Shown here one piece after another: positions 58,311-64,000 of a DNA stretch of 64,000 bases; the first letter of the stretch is position 1; every line of letters begins with the position of its first letter. The stretch lies in assembly GCA_902805475.1 (NCBI GenBank), contig CADCSX010000003.1, positions 2,542,001 through 2,606,000 on the forward strand, written 5' to 3'. The DNA is from Entonaema liquescens (taxonomy: Eukaryota > Ascomycota > Sordariomycetes > Xylariales > Xylariaceae). Position numbers and translations under genes: made by a program. The notes beneath the pieces were generated by a model, which saw only the letters and a list, made by a program, of their open reading frames with translations, had not been told where the DNA came from and made no database searches.

Positions 58311-61300
58311 ATGGCTCCAGTTCAACGGAAGAACGCGCAGTCTGTCGCCGCTGAGATATCCCTTGTACACCTTAAGAGCTGTCTTGTGAATCTTCCATCG
58401 TCGCTTGTAAATTTACTTGTAACAGTCAATACTGTAAGTCTTACATTTCTACGCGTTGAATTACTACTAAGTTATCATCGTAGCCTGCTCAAAATGTTAT
58501 TGTCGAGCTTAGTTACCGCGTCCCATTACCCGCGAATGGTTCCCCCCAAACCAATGGCTCCTCATCGTCACAACGATCGCTGTACGTCGGATGGACGGGA
58601 ATGCCTAGCAAACGCAAGATAGCCCCTATAGTGGATCGCGATGGTATCAGTACTACGCGTGGAAGTGGAAGAGATCAGGAGGTAGCTTCTGTTGAGATCG
58701 ATGCTACTCTGGCCGGTACTCTAGGCTTGTCAGACGGCCAAAAAGTTACGGCTATAATACATGTCGACCCTCCTTTGGCACATACAGTAAATATCGAACC
58801 GCTGACAGCCGAAGATTGGGAAATGATCGAGCTACACGCGACCTTCTTAGAACTAAATCTACTATCGCAAATTCGCGCGCTCCCGAATCCAATTTACACC
58901 GCCTCGGCAGGCCAACCTCCTAACTCTCATCCTTTGACTCTCCATCTCTCACCTACATCCACAGCCAACATAAAGGTTGTGTCCCTCGACCCAGCTCCTT
59001 CGGCAGATGTCCCGTTCGTGAAAATCGCACCCGACGCCGAAGTTATCGTTGCGCCAAAGACGCGATCTAAGCCATCCAAAAGCGCACGAGAGGATCGTAG
59101 TGTGGGTGGCACGTCAAGAAGAAGCGCGAAGAGCTCGGCTAGTACGGTGCGGAGAAAGAGCGCGCGCGAAGAGAAGAAGCCAAGCTTGTTTTTGAGAGCA
59201 ATCGACCGGAGATTTTGCAACGAATGGTTCGACGAAGACTCAGCGCTACAAGACTTAAGTGTATGGGTTGACCGTGATCTATTATTGTCAAAAGAATTTC
59301 GCGGCGTAACTTGGGTCGCAATGAATATTGTTAAGCCAGCTGGACTTCAACCTCCCCTTGACCCTCAAAAACAGCAAGAGAATGCAACAAATGGAGAGGT
59401 CACAAAAGCGACCGAGAAAGTCGTTGCCCAATTGCGCCCGTGGGATGACCCCCCGACCACCCACACTATTGCCCTCTCTACTCCTCTATGCGCGATACTT
59501 GGTTGTTTAGGAATCGTTGGAGGAGTCGCAAAGATTGAGCCAGCGCCAGCGCCGTTGTCGCGTAGTGCGATACAAAAGTTGAAAATCTCTCCGTTCGCGA
59601 ACGATGATCGTATAAGTTTGGATGGCTTAAAATTTGGCGGAGAATCAAAGGCTGAAAAGGAGGAGGCATCCAAAAGGATATCTCATATTTACGGTCAAAA
59701 GACAAGACCAATGGACTATTGCACGGTCCCTTAACGAACGGGATGATACTACCAGTATATGATACTCTTGAGGTGCCACACGGTTGGGAAGGTGGTATTG
59801 TGAAATTTGAGGGCGCAAACTCGGACTCTAATTCAAAGGAGCAGTTGACCTGGTACATTGGGTCTGAGAAACCTGTGCCAATTGACATACAATCACCTGC
59901 TCCTCGGCCAGCTTGGTTAGTAGATGATGAGATGAGCGATCAAAACCTGCAAGTGACTCGGTTCTAGTAGGAATTGATTCACTCCTGACAGATTTGAAAT
60001 CTCATCTTTCGCATATGTCGTCTGTCCTCCTAAGCGGTGCTTTGGGAGCAGGTAAGACAGCCGTCGTCCAGTCCCTAGCCCAGACACTACGAGAGGAATA
60101 CCTGTTCCACACAACTTACTTTCCATGCAGAAAGCTGGTCAATGACGAAAGCAGAATCTCTACTATCAAGGAAACGCTGAATAGAACATTCATGACTGCA
60201 AGCTGGGGCGCAAGACTTGGTGGAAAAGCGCTTGTTATACTGGACGATCTGGATAAGCTGTGCCCAGTGGAAACCGAGTTGCAGGTGGGAAACGACAACA
60301 GCCGAAGCAGACAGGTCAGCGAAACTATCAGCTCAATGGTCCGTCAATACTGTGGGCGTGATAAGGGAGTTGTTCTTCTGGCTACCGCCCAAGGTAAAGA
60401 ATCACTTAATAACGTAATCATCGGAGGCCACGTCGTCCGGGAAATCGTCGACTTAAAAGCGCCAGATAAAGATGCCCGGAGAAAAGTCCTAGAGACGATT
60501 GTCAAACAGCAGACCGTGGCCCCGGAATCTTTGCAGGTACCTGACTCTAGCGGTAGCCGCCCTACCACTGCAAATGGGAGCGTGGGTGGTGGTGATGATG
60601 CTGGTACGTGGATGGATGGCGCGGTTCAACATAGCCGTGTCAAATCCGTCTCTGCAAATCCAAAGTTAGATGGTTTCCTTTTGGACCCAGAATTAGATTT
60701 TCTCGACCTCGCCGGGGAGACGGATGGCTATATGCCGGGAGATCTCATTCTTCTCGTGTCTCGAGCTCGCAACGAAGCCTTAATACGGTCGGTTAGTGAG
60801 GAGCCTTCAAACAAATCACTGGACATTGTTCAACTTGGTCGCACCGATTTTGACAATGCCCTCAAAGGCTTCACTCCGGCATCTTTACGGAATGTTCCGC
60901 TGCAAACCTCGACGACTACATTTGACTCGATCGGTGGCTTAAAAGAGACGCGACAGATCTTACTTGAGACATTGCAGTATCCGACGAAATACGCGCCCAT
61001 CTTTGCACAATGTCCTTTGAGATTGCGCTCTGGCCTTCTCTTATACGGTTTCCCCGGCTGCGGCAAGACTCTACTTGCAAGCGCAGTAGCGGGCGAGTGT
61101 GGGCTCAATTTTATATCTGTGAAGGGACCTGAAATATTGAATAAGTATATTGGAGCCAGCGAGAAAAGCGTTCGTGATCTTTTCGAGCGCGCTTCTGCTG
61201 CAAAACCATGTGTGCTTTTTTCGATGAATTTGACTCGATCGCGCCCAAGCGAGGGCATGACTCGACTGGGGTTACGGATCGAGTAGTCAATCAGCTACTG

Positions 61301-62095
61301 ACCCAAATGGACGGTGCGGAAGGGTTATCTGGCGTGTATGTCTTGGCTGCAACATCGCGGCCAGACCTGATCGATCCCGCCTTGCTTCGTCCGGGCCGCT
61401 TAGACAAAAGCTTGTTGTGCGGGTTTCCGACTGTGGAGGACCGCGCCGATATCTTACGGGCCCTGAGCAAAAAAATCAAGCTCAGCAAGGAGTTGGTGGC
61501 GTCAGAGGAAAGTTTCCTTGAACTCGCAAAGCGCACGGAAGGGTTTTCTGGTGCTGATTTGCAAGCGCTCATCTCGAACGCCCAGTTAGAGGCTATCCAT
61601 GATGTGCTCAAGGACATCGAGTTGCAGCCTTCAGGCGATAAGCGTAACGGTACCGACTCCCGAGTTAAAGCAAGCACCGCAACGAGCAATCGAAATTTTA
61701 TCCAATTTCGCTACGGTATCGAGGCTGCATTGGCTGAAGCGGAGGAAAAGGCGAAGAAAGGATATAACAAATCATCCCAGCTAGCCGAAAATGCTGCTAT
61801 AGCAGCTAAACTATCCGAAATCAAAGCGGCGAAGAAGCAGACAAAGCTGGTCCAGAAAAGAATAAACCACGCTTCAGGAGACGGTAGCGAGAAAGCGAAA
61901 GAAGGAAATAATACAGAAGTTCTTATCGGTTGGAGGCATGTAGTGAAAGCATTGGAATCTACCAGAGCCAGTATCAGCCCTCAAGAGAGAAATCGCCTAG
62001 AACGAATCTATAGGGAATTCGTAGTCGGACGCAGCGGCGAGATGCGGGATGGTCAAGGGAGCATGGAGATCGGCGGGCGAAGCAGCCTTATGTAG
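58311..62095 (+). CDS. PEX1: PEX1, peroxisomal AAA+ ATPase, with three frame breaks
   Basis: Exon 1 is 58311-58433 and exon 2 starts at 58484; the intron is GTAAGT...TAG. About 1,245 residues result once three one-base gaps are bridged. The N-domain shows CLVNLPSSLVNLL and LYVGWTGM. AAA domain D1 has Walker A GALGAGKTAV and LVILDDLDKL. D2 has Walker A GFPGCGKTLLA, Walker B VLFFDEFDSIAPKRG, then NQLLTQMDG and the arginine-finger region RPDLIDPALLRPGRLD. With PEX6 it pulls ubiquitinated PEX5 out of the peroxisome membrane. The breaks are at A4 59697-59700, A4 59942-59945 and T6 61216-61221; adding one base to each run restores YGQKDKTNGLLHGPLTNG, SDQKPASDSVLVGIDSL and CVLFFDEFDS. There are no splice sites at these points. 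Confidence 0.92.
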
Positions 62096-62921
62096 GTTTG
62101 TGCATTCACACGGAGGCTGGGCTAGAGGAAGGTTAAAAAGTTCTACTAATACATGATCATTAATTGATAATGCGATGTCTTCAATCATTTTTGGCAGGTC
62201 GTTTTGAACATATAGATATCAGAATTATAGTAGACTTATTATATAATATCCCATAGACTAAATATATATATTACTTAGGTAATTTTTGCACTGGTAATTA
62301 TTTATAGATGGACCTGTAAATGAGGCTATCTAGCCTTACATAAAGCTGAAGTCGTCGCCTATTGTTTTGATTGGTTATCTTTTTCACGCTAAACTAATCT
62401 AAGCTTAGCGCCGCCTTGTCGTTTTAGCTTACGGTCCCGACTTTAGTGCTTTAGTCATGTTTCTGACAGGCACGGACCGTCGATGCCACATTGTCTCCAT
62501 CAACTTTCAACTTTCAACTTTCTTTTCAAGATATTACCAACTCAAAAGCATAGGAACCGCGCATTCAAATACCCATCAATTTTCCAAACGCCTTTCGAAA
62601 CAATACGACGATATTTTCGGGGTATCAATTTTTACGGCAGACAACAGGCCTTCTATATATTTGGCTATTGAGCCTCCTTATTCTCAGGGGCATAAGCCTC
62701 TATCAAATGCTGCATTGTGGACTCGATTCTATTAAAAGCGGTAACGGACAATCGCTTTCGAATCAGTCCCTTTTATTTGGCATAATAAATCCCAAGGTTC
62801 ATTATCGGAGTCACCGCCTAGCTGTAAGTATGTTTTCGATTTTTTGCTCGGTTCTTTTTTTTTTTTCTCTTTTATCTGGGTCAGTACCCATTCCGCCGCT
62901 ATTCATCATCACCACAACGCC
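62096..62921. other. intergenic, kinase upstream region
   Basis: No supported gene. Repeats of CAACTTT near 62504-62522, and a T-rich pyrimidine run at about 62850-62873, a usual fungal promoter or leader feature, just before the small upstream frame. Confidence 0.5.
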
Positions 62922-63398
62922 ATGGCGCCCCTAATGGACTCCCCTATGGGAGCTTCCACTCCTTCTCCCATGCGATCTCATATGCCCATGACTCCAGTTG
63001 GCACTCCGGCTGGACCCATGAACAACAATCTATTTATCGATGGAGAAAACTCCCCCGCATGGTCAGTGGATCTTCCGCTGGATTCCAACCCAGGAGTCCG
63101 CGGTGGTCCATATGTCGCGGCTTTCATTGATCATCCGCCGTTGAACATACGACTCCGTGCTCCAACCCCGGCGAAAAGGCGAGTAAAGAGTGGTGCTGGC
63201 ATCGATACACGATGCGATTATTTTTTACTAGTTCTCCTTCTCGCCCTTCATTTTCACCATATCTGATCCCCATGTTGAAACACCACATATCAGCATAACT
63301 GTGCATACCACATTCCATTTTTCGCTGTTTATGCTAACTATTCCATTTCGATTCCTATTCGTTTAATTTCGATTTTAATTTTCTAGAACACTCGCTAA
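62922..63398 (+). CDS. candidate spliced upstream ORF, 90 residues
   Basis: ATG at 62922 in a good context opens a Met/Pro/Ser-rich frame (MDSPMGASTPSPMRSHMPMT, NNNLFIDGENSPAWSVDLPL, VAAFIDHPPLNIRLRAPTPA). It can be spliced at GTAAAG (63183) to a TTTTCTAG acceptor (63386, branch TGCTAAC near 63331) and then stops at 63396-63398, just before the kinase start. Without splicing it would end in a hydrophobic, non-protein-like tail at 63266. The composition looks selected, but no domain is recognised. It could be an upstream ORF on the kinase mRNA, a small separate gene, or a 5' exon that I failed to connect to the kinase. Confidence 0.4.
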
Positions 63399-63435
63399 CC
63401 ATGTCTCCTAGCCCTCCTATTGAACCTCGCACACC

Positions 63436-64000
63436 ATGGCAACTCTTCAAGTTTTTGGCGGCGGACCTACGACAACGCGCCAAAAAGCTGTCGAAGATGC
63501 GCGGAAAATGGAAGAGGCTGTTCAAGAAGAATGCGCCAAGTCAGGAAAACCCGCCCCGCAGTACCGCCTTACCGAACTAATCGGCAAGGGGAGTTTTGGT
63601 CGTGTGTACAAAGCAACGAACTTAAGGACTGCCGATGTGGTAGCTGTTAAAATCATAGACATCGATGAGAGTGATACGGTGGATCCAAAGCTCGCAGATA
63701 CTTACAGTGAGATTCTCAAGGAGATCAACGCGCTGCATCGTTTAAGCCAGTCTGGTGCCAAAAATATCAATCATGTCATTGAAGCTTTACCTGTTGGCAA
63801 GGCCATGTGGATGGTTACGGAGTACTGTGCTGGAGGTAGTGTAGCAACTCTCATGAAACCCACCACCCCTGGGGGGCTGCAGGAGAAATGGATAATCCCT
63901 ATATTGCGTGAGGTGGCCGTAGCAATTTACTGGGTTCACAAGGAGGGCATTATACATCGAGATATTAAGTGTGCTAATGTCTTAGTTACCGAAACTGGAG
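63436..64000 (+). CDS. Ste20/GCK-family protein kinase, 5' part
   Basis: Starts at ATG 63436 in the context CACACCATGG and runs off the window end (188 codons seen). An upstream ATG at 63401 is in another frame and would give an unrelated product. After MATLQVFGGGPTTTRQKAVE the kinase domain begins at about residue 48: glycine loop IGKGSFGRVYKA, catalytic Lys in VVAVKIIDIDE, the alpha-C Glu in EILKEINALH, hinge TEYCAGGSVATLM, and the catalytic loop IIHRDIKCANVL. The KGSFG, EYCAGGS and HRDIKCANVL motifs place it in the germinal-centre kinase branch of the Ste20 family (fungal Nak1/Kic1/Sid1 relatives), which act in polarity, septation and morphogenesis networks. Partial because of the window edge. 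Confidence 0.9.
   Translation, partial: MATLQVFGGGPTTTRQKAVEDARKMEEAVQEECAKSGKPAPQYRLTELIGKGSFGRVYKATNLRTADVVAVKIIDIDESDTVDPKLADTYSEILKEINALHRLSQSGAKNINHVIEALPVGKAMWMVTEYCAGGSVATLMKPTTPGGLQEKWIIPILREVAVAIYWVHKEGIIHRDIKCANVLVTETG

Noticed and set aside
1..64000. tRNA genes
   Set aside because: I looked for B-box-like GGTTCGANNCC with an A-box upstream and found no convincing pair; a proper tRNA scan could still find one.

Overview
The window is nuclear DNA of a filamentous ascomycete (Pezizomycotina, probably Sordariomycetes). Genes carry short introns of about 50-70 nt with GT(A/G)NGT donors and CTAA(C/T)-type branch sites. The window also holds fungal secreted families and one very AT-rich block of the kind produced by repeat-induced point mutation (RIP). 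No tRNA, rRNA or CRISPR was seen.

Left part (1-19.8 kb). A gene-sparse stretch holds several decayed genes: a MYND zinc-finger pseudogene, a DUF8021 pseudogene on the minus strand, and an unrecognised relic with five in-frame stops. Between them are live-looking genes: an AYR1-like SDR reductase, a Nudix hydrolase, a GH43 glycosidase with one frame break, an O-fucosyltransferase-like type II membrane protein, a CSC1/DUF221 channel, a small Ser-rich protein, and a secreted subtilisin (5 exons).

Middle (19.8-32.3 kb). MSH3 (one frame break) is followed by a minus-strand C2H2/U1-type zinc-finger gene, a 3.6 kb gene-free stretch, a secreted DUF1996 protein, and a 91-residue cysteine-rich secreted protein with a GC-AG intron. 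That small gene ends 79 bp from a 10.2 kb AT-saturated block (32309-42546). The block is bounded by 74-bp terminal inverted repeats and a TA dinucleotide on each side. I read it as one large DNA transposon erased by RIP.

Right part (42.5-64 kb). After two small genes (one unrecognised, one EutQ-like cupin) comes a housekeeping block: BET2 (Rab geranylgeranyltransferase beta), a RhoGAP, RRS1 divergent from mitochondrial mS29/DAP3, MCM7 divergent from PEX1 (three frame breaks), and the start of a Ste20/GCK kinase cut by the window edge.

An overall oddity is that six frame breaks, all equivalent to single-base deletions and five of them in homopolymer runs, lie in otherwise full-length genes (GH43, MSH3, the zinc-finger gene, PEX1 three times). 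Sequencing error is the simplest explanation. However, the breaks avoid the essential genes, and MSH3 itself is hit. Splice structures below were built by hand from reading frames and splice signals; no transcript or database search was available.
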